A DNA stretch of 64,000 bases, taken from NCBI RefSeq assembly GCF_024713975.1, contig NC_091104.1, forward strand, positions 17,565,580 through 17,629,579. Reading direction: 5' to 3'. Shown here piece by piece: positions 47,495 to 58,002 of the stretch. Numbering within the stretch: the stretch's first letter is position 1; each line of letters opens with the position of its first letter. Under the pieces are notes generated by a model. The model saw only the letters and a list, made by a program, of their open reading frames with translations. It had not been told where the DNA came from and made no database searches. The stretch is from Paralichthys olivaceus. Its lineage: Eukaryota; Chordata; Actinopteri; Pleuronectiformes; Paralichthyidae. The position numbers and the translations under genes were made by a program.

Positions 47495-49063
47495 ATGAGT
47501 CTAAACAGTCAAACTCTGGCCGTCAGTGGACAGGATTTGACCAGAAATGGCAGCAGCAGCAGCTGCAGCAGCAGCAGCAGAGCCCCCTGGGAAAATGGGA
47601 GTATGGGTTTGAAGCCCTCCACCCCCAACAGGAAACCTAAACCAGTGAGTATCTCTCCTTACGCAGCATCCATTCAGTTTCTGTGAGTTTCCCAGTCTCC
47701 ATAATGGTTTGACAGCAAAAATGATGCACATCACATTAAGTACAAGTGAATTAAAAAAATAACTTTCTGTCATCACATGAATTGTGCTGCAATACTTGCT
47801 GGTTAAAGCCTGCCAGCACACACTGGTTTTAACCATGTGAGACTGTCTGTCTCAGTCACATGATGAAAGACAGATGAGAGAACACAGATGCACTGACCTG
47901 GTGAAAACACAAAAAGAGTTGTTTCCAGGTTCACAAGCGAGTGCTGCATCATTTGAAACCTGCAGACAAATGCAAAGAAAGTTGCAGAAAGAGATGTTAT
48001 TGGGTGATACGGGAACAGAGGCTCAGCATCTGTGCAACACATACAGGGATGTTATATCAGGTGCATGGTTTCTTTGGATTTCAAAATACAAAAACATATA
48101 CAGCAACTGCAACTTCAGGCACTTGCAGGAAGCAGGGGACGGTTTCAGTTGTAAATCTGATTCAAATATGTCATAAAAAGAATGTTTAATGTTCTTTAAA
48201 TGTGGAAGTAATTCTTCATCTTGTGGACACTTTGCAGGGTTTAGATTGATTAACAGTCAAATCTGTGAGTTCAGCCAACGAAGCCTCCAAAGAGTTAACA
48301 GGTGTCAACCATTCATTATGTCTTCCAGGGGAAAGTATATTATATCACTGTCACTGCTCTTCAACTCACTCATTTGTTAGCATGTTTGGCATCGGCAATG
48401 AAGCCTTTATCAAATTGTTCCTGTCTGAAAGGGACTGTCAGAGTCTGCACATGAGCAAAAGTTTCCTCATTATTGTTACACTGCTGATAATGAATTATGA
48501 ACTGAGTCTGTGCAGAAGGAATAGATACAACTCTAAACTCAATTTCAAAACATCAACTTCTCCTCAAATTCAGAAACAATCCTCTGTGTGTGTGAAGCGT
48601 TAGGCAAGGCTGCATGAAACTAAACTTTTCTTTAATCTGTCATCCTCCAGCCCAAGCCAGAGAACGCCATCACCATCGCTGTGTCGTCTCGAGTCCTCTT
48701 CAACATGGAGAAGGAACAGCAGATCTATGAACAGCAAGGCATGGAGGATTACATCAAGTATCAGGTGGAGCATGAAACGGAACCTTTCAGCCCAGGACCT
48801 GCCTTCTCCTTTGTCAAGGTCAGAGACGACGAGTGGAAAGATGAGGAGAGACATTCACAAGCAGGCACCAGCACACACTTATACACACACACACAGTATA
48901 TCAACCCCAATGCAGAGGGATTCCTTGGTGTCACTTTTATGTGCTGGGTCGTGTCTCTGGAGGCGGTGGATGACTAATAAGCTTTAAACATGAACCCACT
49001 CAAACACACCTCCAGCTTCTCTGCAGTAAAACTGTATTATCCTTTCTTCTTATATATTAAATC

Positions 49064-49155
<92 letters not shown>

Positions 49156-51561
49156 TATATATGTGCGTATCAATCTTTGTTTGGTTGTGTTCCCAGGCTC
49201 TGGAGGCTGTAAATATTCAACTGAGGGAGCTTTACCCCGACGATGAGGAGCTGTTTGATGTTGTGCTCATGACCAACAATCATGCATACGTTGGCCTGAG
49301 ACTCATCAATACCATCAATCATCACCGTGAGTTACCAATATATAAGAATGGCTGTCCTGTAGCTGTACTGTGGCTTTATTATGGCTGAAATATGACTGTA
49401 TTGTGGCTGTAGAATGGTTGTAATGTTGCTGCAATATGGCTGTGATATAACTATGTTGTGGTTGTAAGCCATAGTGTTTCTGTATCATAGTTGTAATATG
49501 GCTGTGGTATGTTTTTGGAGGACTTGTTGGTTTGGTGAAATTGTTTTTTGCAAATAAGTTGCCACAGTTTTTTTCCTCAAACACTGAGGACACAAACAGA
49601 CTTGAGGCAATTGTTTTACCTTTTTGAAAATGTGATTGACCTTTTGTCCAACAGTTAGATAAAACAAATGAAGCCACTCCAGTGTTTGTACGGCAAACAT
49701 AAAACTGATGCTAACATAGAACTGGCTAAGCACAAAGATGATGCTAACAGATTTCCCTTGCTTCCACTATTGATGCTAAGCTAAGCCAACATCTTGCAGC
49801 ATATTTATGATACAGTCATGAGAGTGGTTTTAATGGTTATGGTTTGATCTCTCTCATGGTCAACACCTCACAATGTTTTCCCCAAGGATAAGTGGTGGGA
49901 GTTGGGGAGCTGCAGTCTTCATGGTTCCTCACAGGGGTTTAACTCTTCCTCATCCTGCGTCCATTGATTGAGTCTGACCAAGAGGAATAATCTGCACGCA
50001 TTTCATCCTTTCATGTCCCTCCAGGTTCACTCTCTCTCTTCTGGCTCTGGCTCCAAAAGCCACATGCTGTCAGCATTTAATATTACAACAATCAGAATAC
50101 AGAAATGGTTATGCCCTCAATCCTTCGATTCTTCATTATTGTCATTACTATCTCAGGATTTAAAGAAGACTGATATCTTATTCACCTTAATTACTTTGAT
50201 ATTATTTAACTTCCGTCGCTATCGGAATACAGGCAAGGTGGTGGGGGGCGTCAACAAATTTTATAATAAAACCTTAAGTAACGACTTCAATCTTTACCAT
50301 ATTTTTTGTTTGATTATCAGATGACTCTTGCATATATTCCATGTTATTGACGTTAACTGTTCACTGAGCTTTTTGTATCCTAATCTCTGCAGAGTTGTTC
50401 ATCGAGCGCTTCTGTATGACAGGGGGAAACAGCCCTGTGGGCTACTTGAAGGCCTACCACACCAACCTGTACCTGTCGTCTGACCCAGGCAAGGTTCGAG
50501 AAGCTCTGGGGGAAGGTCGGTACAATAGGAGAGAAGCTGTGTTATTGAGAAGCTTTAGTAATAGATCATGATAATCTAACAGTAGTTAGTCTTTGAGAAG
50601 GTTTATGGATGTGTGGATGTGTGTGTGACGTTTTGCACGAACCAGGTATAGCGGCAGCCACCATGTTCACCCCGGAGAAGATGACGGAAGTGTCGGAGAC
50701 TCAGCTGCGTGTCGCCTTCGACGGTGATGCCGTCCTCTTCTCTGATGAGTCGGAGCGCATTTACAAGGCCCACGGACTGGACAAGTTCTTTGAGCACGAG
50801 AAGGCCCACGAGAACAAGCCTCTGGACCATGTACAGTAAACACATAGTGACAACTGTAACACTGCCAACAGAAATGTAGTTTATCAATTATAGACAGTTC
50901 TGTGCTTGTGACCATTGTTTATGCCACTAAAACTGAAATTTGTTTGGTAACACGTTGACGTCTCTACAACAATGTGCACCAGAAAAGAAATGAGCTCTCA
51001 GAGCGAATTAAATCTCTAATTTGGTAAAACTGCAATTAAGAACATCTGAACTGTCATTTATTATTAATTGTCACTTACAGAGGAATGCCATGTCCACATA
51101 TAATCACTATTAAGTACAGATTCAATAAAATACATTTAAATGACATCTGGAGAAACTGTAGACTTACCACCCTCCATCCTTCCATCCTCCTGCAGGGGCC
51201 ACTGAAGGGTTTCCTGGAGGCTTTAGGAAAACTGCAAAAGAAATTTTATGCCAAGGGCCAGCGCATGGACTGCCCCATCCGGACATACCTGGTGACGGCT
51301 CGCAGCGCAGCCAGCTCCGGTACCCGAGCCCTAAAAACTCTGCGCTCATGGGGCCTGGACATTGATGAGGCTCTCTTTCTGGCAGGGGCACCCAAGGGCC
51401 CCATGCTTGAGAAGATCAGGCCACATATTTTCTTTGATGACCAGATGTTTCATGTGGAGGGGGCAGCAGAAATGGGGACAGTGGCATGCCATGTACCCTA
51501 CGGGATAGCTCAGAGAGTAATCAAGAACATGGACAAAGAGACGTCTTCAGCACCAGAGTAA
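47495..51561 (+). CDS. nt5c1a: Cytosolic 5'-nucleotidase 1A (AMP-specific)
   Basis: Cytosolic cN-I enzyme that dephosphorylates AMP to adenosine, mainly in muscle. Six coding exons join in phase: 47495-47644, 48651-48818, 49197-49326, 50393-50515, 50646-50830, 51196-51561 (373 residues; human 368). The Ser-rich N-terminus is poorly conserved, ending in NRKPKP. From [12 protein letters not shown] onward it follows the family closely: [43 protein letters not shown]-type active-site motifs are present: [10 protein letters not shown] (nucleophile and general acid Asp216 and Asp218), TARSA (286-290), Lys319 in GAPKGP, and IFFDDQ (Asp333 and Asp334). The last residues differ from human. All splice sites are GT-AG. 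Start choice: first Met in the exon, next to a plausible 5' UTR. Duplicate suffix not determined. Confidence 0.96.
49066..49151. repeat. (CA)n microsatellite beside the nt5c1a exon 3 acceptor
   Basis: An 86-base perfect CA repeat that ends only about 45 bases before the exon 3 acceptor ('tcccag' at 49191-49196). It therefore overlaps the region where a branch point would normally lie. Confidence 0.95.
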
Positions 51562-53600
51562 CCTGGACATGATGGTGGTGATGGACAAGGAGCTTGAGGG
51601 GACATTTCATTTTGGTGTTCAGCAGCTGAGGTTTTGTAATTACGTTCATCTTAAATTTCTGACATTATAATCCATTCAGAGCATGATTCTATCCATTAGA
51701 TTCACAGTTCATAAAGTAGTAACTTCAAACGAGGAATCAAGCTTTAAAAACGAGAGAAAAGCCATCAACTAAAATTAATATTTGGGTGCCAGTTATATGA
51801 CAGCAATATTCTTAAAGATAAAAGATAAACAATCAACCAAAGGGATTCTTCACAACCTGGTATCTTGATATCTGTTCTCATTAATTGCTCTATGAATGGT
51901 TTATTAACAATTAGTAAAGCCAAAGTCCTTTTTGTTAATATTCCTCCTTTTTATCTCACAGCAGCCTCATGTATTACAATATCCACTCATATAAAGTATT
52001 TCTAGCCATATGAAGTATTATCCTCTAAAAGACAAACTCAATTGAAACTAGAATGGCACATTAGAGCGCAAGCTGCACCAAATTACACGTAGTCATAGAT
52101 ACCAGTTGCTTAAATGTGTCTGAGTTTTATTCTCTGGGAAAAGGGTCAACATTTTGAACTCTTACAATGTTAAAGAAAGTAAAAAAAAAAAAAACTTCCT
52201 TGTGGAGGCTAAAAAGTATCCTCAAAATCTAACAGAACCAATATTCTCAACAATATTTGCTTAGATTCTAGCTTACAGGTCAGGAAGAAACATCAGTGAC
52301 TTCTTTTATTATTTTATGTACTCATATAACATATTTTTACACACATTTACCCATATTAAGTATAATCCTCTGAAAGACAAACTCTATTGAAATAAAGAAT
52401 CCTTAAAAATTGAACAGAACTACATAGATATTTAGAAGAAAATCTATAAATTTAGATGCCAGGTTACAAATCAGGAAGAAACATCGAGTGACTCTGGACT
52501 ATTTTTGATAGAGAGCGAGTCTGAATGGCGCGTGACCTGTGCTACAGAGCTGCACCGAAGACATGCACTCAGTCATTTCACGCAGAATCTCCATGAAGAT
52601 TTCTATGGTTTTATCACTTCACTGCTCACCTGTGTTTTAACTTTTTTTTTTAAAACGGGTGCCTTTTTCTCCTTGTTGTTTTACTTTATTGTTCATGTCA
52701 GCCTTGCACGTTGTTGGTAAATGTGGCTGTTTTATCAATGTTTATGAATGTATTTTAAGATTGCAAATGAAGAATATTGGTGAAATATTCATTTTTTATT
52801 TCCTCTTGTGCAATAAAATTTGTAACATATTTAGTAATATTGTTATCAGCCATGTGCAATTTTCAATTCTGCTCCTCGTCCCTGAAGTGCCCAGAGTTCA
52901 GTGTGTCCCTTGTTGTTGCCTATATGTCTGTTTTATTATTGTCATTCAGCTTTGTTGATGTTGGTATTGTTGCTCCACTGTTTGTGTATGAGTTTGATCA
53001 AGTTGATATTGAATGAGTCCTAACTTGTGAATTCTGGTGAAGGGGAGTAGTGGACTGTTAATGCAATCAAGCTTTTCTGTTTCAAGATAAAAGTAAAAAT
53101 GTCTGTTTGCAAAAAGCAGAGCTTCGTGCATTTTTCCCTCCATAAACAGATTGGTTTTTATTCATTTGGTTGCAGAACTCAATCTTTACGCTCAGTCAAG
53201 AATTGAAATGAAAAGCAAGATCTGATGGTTTACTCAAAAGACTACAAAAGGATGTACGCTGACAGTGGCCAAAGTTATACTTCCACTTCACACTAGGGGG
53301 AGACAAAGACCAACATGTGTTCAAGCAAGCAGCTGACTAAATATCACAAAAGGTCAAGGAAATAATTAACTTTGTAACAGTGCTATAATTTTAGTGCATT
53401 GATATGTTCAATGAATATCATAGTATTTCTCTATCAGGAATTTTATAGCCTATGGTCAAAATAGTTATATGATCTATTCAAATATAATTTAGGCTTTCAA
53501 AGTTGGTGTCACACGGTCACTGCCACTGGATATTACAAAACAATGAGGAATCATCGAGTATCCACACAAAACACGCTTGTGCATACAACTAATAGCTGTT
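51562..53600. other. nt5c1a: nt5c1a 3' UTR and downstream sequence
   Basis: AT-rich and without coding signal. AATAAA at 52812-52817 is a good candidate end of the nt5c1a message, giving a 3' UTR of about 1.25 kb. The interval 52205-52610 has partner sequence at 59380-59830. Confidence 0.45.
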
Positions 53601-53614
53601 CTTTTCTTCAGCTC

Positions 53615-54028
53615 ACTACACCCAATCAGACATTGCAATACGTGACATGCAACTAACATTGCCAGACAAGAAATGTTATGATTATATGGTGAGAATTAAA
53701 GGATAAGGGGCCTTCTCTTACTCAGGTATCCAATAACTTAAATAGGTGTTCCTCAGGGCTCTCTTTTGTATGTCATCTCCTATTTATAACTTACCTCCTA
53801 CCTCTCATTCTTATTTTTGTTGTTGTTTCGTTAGAACCCTGATTTCAACTTTATAGAGCTGGTTGTTGTCATTGTAGCAATGGAGATGAAAACCAAATTT
53901 CCAAAAAGTAAGAAGAGGTGAGAAAGAGAAGGCCCCTTAGCCTTAAATTCTCACCATATTATTGTAGCAGTCCTTTTTTGGGAATTTTAGTTGCGTGTCA
54001 CGCATTGCAATGTCTGATTGGGTGTAGT
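53615..54028. mobile_element. Non-coding element with about 100-bp terminal inverted repeats
   Basis: The left arm (53615 to about 53719: 'cccaatcagacattgcaata', 'tatatggtgagaatta', 'aaggggccttctc') is complementary to the right arm (about 53921 to 54028: 'gagaaggccccttag', 'tctcaccatat', 'tgcaatgtctgattgggtg'). The central spacer of about 200 bases has no ORF. Structure fits a fold-back or long-TIR MITE. A relative with its flank occurs at about 61855-62395. Confidence 0.8.
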
Positions 54029-54344
54029 CATCAAAGGAACAATGCTGGTGAAATATAAATAAAGTATGTGATTGACGTGTGACTAAGTACAACAGCAACT
54101 CCCCAACCTGGTATTGATTTTCTCCCATTGCCATCTCCACCTACAGTAACACACATAGTGCACACATAGAGCACAGTGGTTCTTGTGCGGCTGGTGCAAG
54201 CAGTTATGGGACAAACACAATTATGAAGAATCATGTAAGTACAATTTTCTTCAAAGAAGCCAAACTACAAGTGCTTCATAAATATATTTAGAGGTGCAAC
54301 TAAACTCAATTTGTATCTTTTAATGTATAAACATCAGAGTTGAA

Positions 54345-54590
54345 GATGGTTATTAGACATCATCTTCTTAACCAAGGTGTAGTTGGAAGAGATGTGTCTT
54401 TAGCCTGTGGCAGAAGGTGTGTAGACTTTCTGCTGTCCTTATGTCAATGGGGAGCTTGTTCCACCATTTGGTAGACCAGGACAGCAAACAGTAATGATTT
54501 TCTTGAGTGGCTAGCTGTCCTTCACAGCGAGGGAGCAGCAAGCTGTTTGGTAGATGCAGAGCAGAGTGGACGGGCTGGAGTGTAAGTTTA
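54345..54590. repeat. Common fish dispersed repeat
   Basis: Contains 'tcttcttaaccaaggtgtag', 'tgtgtagactttctgctgtc' and 'gagtggctagctgtccttc'. I recognise the sequence type as a frequent fish genomic repeat; the family name is uncertain. Confidence 0.5.
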
Positions 54591-54599
54591 ACAAAATTT

Positions 54600-55087
54600 T
54601 AAAAATGCTGTTAACAAAACTACAAAAATAAATAAAAGCAAAACTTGGGTGAAACACACTATAAAAACCTCAGCTCTGCATTAGGCAATGCCCCTTTAAC
54701 CACTGGGCCCTTGCAGGTTCCCTGGCTTAACTCTATTCAAACTCCCCCTCAGGACCTCCAGCCTCCTCCTTTATACCGGCTGGGTCCTACCAAGAAACAT
54801 TGATTGATCATTAATAATCATTTGTCAAAAAGGGAGATTACACTTGATACTCAAAAAATCTTAACATTCTCAATTGGATAACAAACATGGTTGTGGATCC
54901 ATATTACTTCTCAAAACCAGTTAAAACAGCATTTTTCCTATGACACCCTCAACAACCCTACAACTCTACCATACTTGGTGCCTTCCCATGCTCATAAGCA
55001 AATGGTACCCTCCAGCACAATTAAGGCAGTTCCAACAATGGGGCACATGTACAGAAGAAAAGACACATGTGACAAAAAGTTATTGTA
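54600..55087. other. Unique-looking sequence left of the ISG12-like cluster
   Basis: No gene recognised. ORFs of 69-82 residues overlap in two frames without domain similarity. Confidence 0.35.
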
Positions 55088-55173
55088 CACAAGTGCTTAA
55101 ATACCATATAACAGTACATATTCTGTTTATGAGTCATAACAGTGTCATTATACATTGGTGGATAAATAGATAC

Positions 55174-55759
55174 CGTAGAGGCAGATAATGTATTATATTA
55201 CTCTGTACTGGAGATCCAGATAGGGTGAGTTACACAAGGCTTAGAGAGTTGGCCAAGGACCAAGTTGGGAAATGGAGGTTTGAAAGGTTGATTGGTGTTT
55301 GCATGGGGATGAACTGGCTGGGTCACAATGACCCAGCGATATCGGCAAATGACCCAATAGAACTGGGTGTTTTCGCCAAAATAGGTGCAATGGAATGTAT
55401 TCCATTGTTCCTATTTTCCACTGTTCCTAATGAATTGGCACACCGACACCTGACAGTTGCCAGGAATAAGCAGGGAAGAAGGGGACCTCTGGATCCCCGA
55501 CACCATAACACACACACACACACGCACAAGCACACCAACATACACTCACTTTCACTCCTGGGCGGTCACCGAGGATATAAGGTCTGTGAAAGTGAGTGTT
55601 TGGGGTTGTTTCGGGGGGTTGTTTCGTTGTTGTTTCGACGTTGTTGGTATGCTGATGTCATGCAAATAAAGAAGTCCCGCCTGGCTTTAACTTTTCTCCA
55701 CGAGTTCTGAGTCTTTCTTAACTTCCAGTGTTTTACTGAAGTTGAGCATTTCTCTTACA
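55174..55759 (+). mobile_element. LTR-like insertion (probable solo LTR), 586 bp
   Basis: Absent from the two sister units: where they read 'agatactttaac' without interruption, unit 1 reads 'agatac', 586 extra bases, then 'atactttaac'. The insert is flanked by the 4-base direct repeat ATAC (55170-55173 and 55760-55763). Inside are a TATA-like TATAA (55576-55580) and AATAAA (55665-55670) about 85 bases apart, and the insert ends in CA. That layout matches U3-R-U5 of a retroviral or LTR-retrotransposon LTR. The first bases are CG, not the usual TG. The 161-residue ORF at 55225-55710 lies wholly inside and shows no domain. No internal viral genes are present. Confidence 0.68.
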
Positions 55760-55823
55760 ATACTTTAACTAAAAAGGACAATGAACCAGTTAAGTCTTTC
55801 AAATGTGTTTTAAGCAGGTGGCT

Positions 55824-55829
55824 TTTAAT
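55824..55829 (-). terminator. Variant poly(A) signal ATTAAA, ISG12-like copy 1
   Basis: At the place where copies 2 and 3 carry AATAAA, a deletion of roughly 26 bases in copy 1 leaves ATTAAA, a common weaker variant. Confidence 0.5.
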
Positions 55830-55976
55830 GTAACATCATGTCAGGAAAATGCAAACAAGACAACTTCCCAAACATTTCAGAACATAAACATGTTGCTTCA
55901 TCACATGTTTCATTAGATTAACAGGATAACCAGTTGATTGTTCAGAAAAAGAGGCTTGCCACCCAACACGAGCTTC

Positions 55977-56874
55977 TTAATCACTGTCAGCTTCACTTGT
56001 GTCCTCCGACGCACCTACAATGACATTACACACATTGCATGATCAGTAAATTTTATCAAGCTACAGAGAAAGTATCACCAATACTATCATGACACTAAAG
56101 TGCAGACAGTAATATCAAATGAAATCATCGACTGGCCACCAGAACTATTACAAAGCTGTCACTGTATGTTCTAATGAAGATATTGGCAAAACAGACATTT
56201 TAAGAATAAGATGATTGAAAATTCGAGATAAGTAAAGTAGAATAAGGTAACAAAACTAAATAAGTACTGAAACAAAATATAAATGCAGATTTAAAGATTA
56301 GATTATATTAAGCCTGTAAATTATAGTACCGATGTTAAGTGGATTAAAAAATTTGAAAATGGTGCAAGAATAAACACTTTAGATGTAAAACTTATCCAAC
56401 CAAGGACCCAGTTCAGACCAAAATGAACCATCTACTGTTACCTTTTGATTGAAAAGCAGAAACCAGACTTCCTGCTGGCACTCCACCTCCGCTAGCCACT
56501 GCAGAAGCTGACATCATTTTAGCAGCCACAGAGCCTGCTGCAATTCCATCTGAGGTGAAACCTGCGGTCCCCAGAAAACCTGGGGCCTTATCATCAGCCA
56601 CTGCTGAACAGAGCAGAAAGGGAGCCTTCATTATTATTGTAATTATGATTATAATGGTTGTTATTGTTATTGTATGTCTATTAATGTCTTACCTGCTCCA
56701 ACTGCTGCACCTGTCACTGAAAGACAAGAAATTGCATCTTATTACAGCTGAGCTTTACAGACTTGTATCACATGCTATTATTAATAAAGAAACATGATGC
56801 TACATATAGGTGTTGATTTTCTAAAAGAATGTTTCACTATAGTCAGAGGAAGAGTGATACTCACCAGGGTCCAT
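55977..56874 (-). CDS. ifi27-like: ISG12/IFI27-like interferon-inducible protein, copy 1
   Basis: Small hydrophobic protein of the IFI6/IFI27 family, whose members act at mitochondria or ER in antiviral responses and apoptosis. Four minus-strand coding exons: 56874-56865 (MDP), 56716-56693, 56603-56442, 56014-55977, giving 77 residues. The family core is clear in exon 3: GFTSDGIAAGSVAAKMMSAS, then AVASGGGVPAGS. Two oddities: the segment before the core reads VADDKAPGFLG, putting charges where the family is hydrophobic, and the C-terminus is a short acidic tail (ASEDTSEADSD) instead of a third Ala/Gly-rich helix. The exon 3 acceptor is a tandem NAGNAG site, so a 76-residue form is possible. 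Probably interferon-induced, from the upstream IRF motifs. Confidence 0.82.
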
Positions 56875-56940
56875 GTTTTCTCTCTTCTCTTCTCTCTGCT
56901 GTGTTTATCCTCTGTTGTGATCAGCCTCGAGCTGGACTGG

Positions 56941-57052
56941 TATTTATTCCCTTCATGAAGGTTTCCTCAGAAACGAAACTATGGTACGATCCAATAAATG
57001 GGCGAAACAGAGAGTCACATCGTCTCTACTGGACTGCTGAAGAAATGAAACT
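56941..57052 (-). promoter_or_regulatory. Interferon-type promoter of ISG12-like copy 1
   Basis: On the minus strand an ATAAATA box (56941-56947) lies about 70 bases before the start codon. Upstream are two IRF/ISRE-like motifs, shown here in plus-strand orientation: GAAACGAAACT (56970-56980) and GAAATGAAACT (57042-57052). Each contains the IRF core AANNGAAA. The spacing between GAAA halves is one base rather than the usual two, so the ISRE label is by similarity. Confidence 0.6.
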
Positions 57053-57370
57053 GATGAAATCCAACTGAAAAGAAAAGTATGGAGAATGAATGTGCAGTTT
57101 TATTATTTTCATTTCAAAACAAACGATGGCACAAGGCATGGCTGAGCAAATGTTTCTTAAACAAAAGAAGGAGGTTCTTCATAAAAGCACCAGTGTACAA
57201 TGAACTTTTAGCTTGTCTGATTGTAATGAAAGAACTAACTTAAACATAGATGGGCTGTATCGATGATACTTTGCTCTATAAATCATAATGATTACATTTT
57301 TACATTCTAACAAATGTTAATCTCCCAGATGATCAAACAAACAAGCTGAGGGATGAAAAGAAAACCTCCT

Positions 57371-57672
57371 TGTCTCTGTGTAAGACTTTTATGACCTGAA
57401 CTGTTTGTGACCTGAAACCTTTATGACTTGCTAATACCTTTATGACCTTTCTATTGCTTTCTTAATTCCTGTCTGAAACTGCACCAGAACCAATCTGAAC
57501 TGGCTCAGTTAAACAGCCTTTGTTCTCCTGTATAAGATGCTTGCATTTGACTGTTCTCCATCAGCACTCTGAGATCCCTGTGACTCTCTGTGTTGATCCT
57601 TTCTGCAGAAAGCTCCTAATAAATACAGTAATTTGGTAATCCAGCCTCTTGTATTTTCAGATTTCCATCACA
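57371..57672 (+). mobile_element. Second LTR-like segment between units 1 and 2
   Basis: About 300 bases present only at this junction. It starts TGTCTCTG and ends ATCACA. In order it has CCAAT (57490 region), TATAAG (57531-57536), AATAAA (57618-57623) and a short tail, the usual order of U3, R and U5 signals. No target-site duplication could be confirmed at the ends. Confidence 0.45.
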
Positions 57673-57830
57673 TGCACAAGTGCTTAAAGACAATATAACA
57701 GTACATATTCATGTTTATGAGTCATAACAGTGTTATGATACACTGGTGGATAAATAGATACTTTAACTAAAAAGGACAATGAACCAGTTAAGTCTTTCAA
57801 ATGTGTTTAACCAGGTGGCTTTTATTTTCT

Positions 57831-57836
57831 GAGTTG
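57831..57836 (-). terminator. Poly(A) signal of ISG12-like copy 2
   Basis: AATAAA on the minus strand, 167 bases after the copy 2 stop codon. Confidence 0.5.
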
Positions 57837-58002
57837 TAAGAGTCAAACAATGTAACATCATGTCAGGAAAATGCAAACAAGACAACTTCCCAAACATTTC
57901 AGAACATAAACATGTTGCTTCATCACATGTTTCATTAGATTAACAGGATAACCAGTTGATTGTTCAGAAAAAGAGGCTTGCCACCCAACACGAGCTTCTT
58001 AA

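Larger units (their letters stand above)
55088..57372. repeat. Tandem unit 1 of the ISG12-like cluster
   Basis: Starts at 'cacaagtgcttaaata' and ends at 'gaaaagaaaacctccttg'. Apart from the LTR-like insertion at 55174-55759, it aligns with 57673-59382 along its whole length with few differences, and more loosely with 60343-61800. Confidence 0.85.

Noticed and set aside
55225-55710. 161-residue ORF considered as a gene next to the ISG12-like cluster
   Set aside because: It lies wholly inside the LTR-like insertion, contains a CA-repeat-derived Thr/His stretch and shows no known domain.
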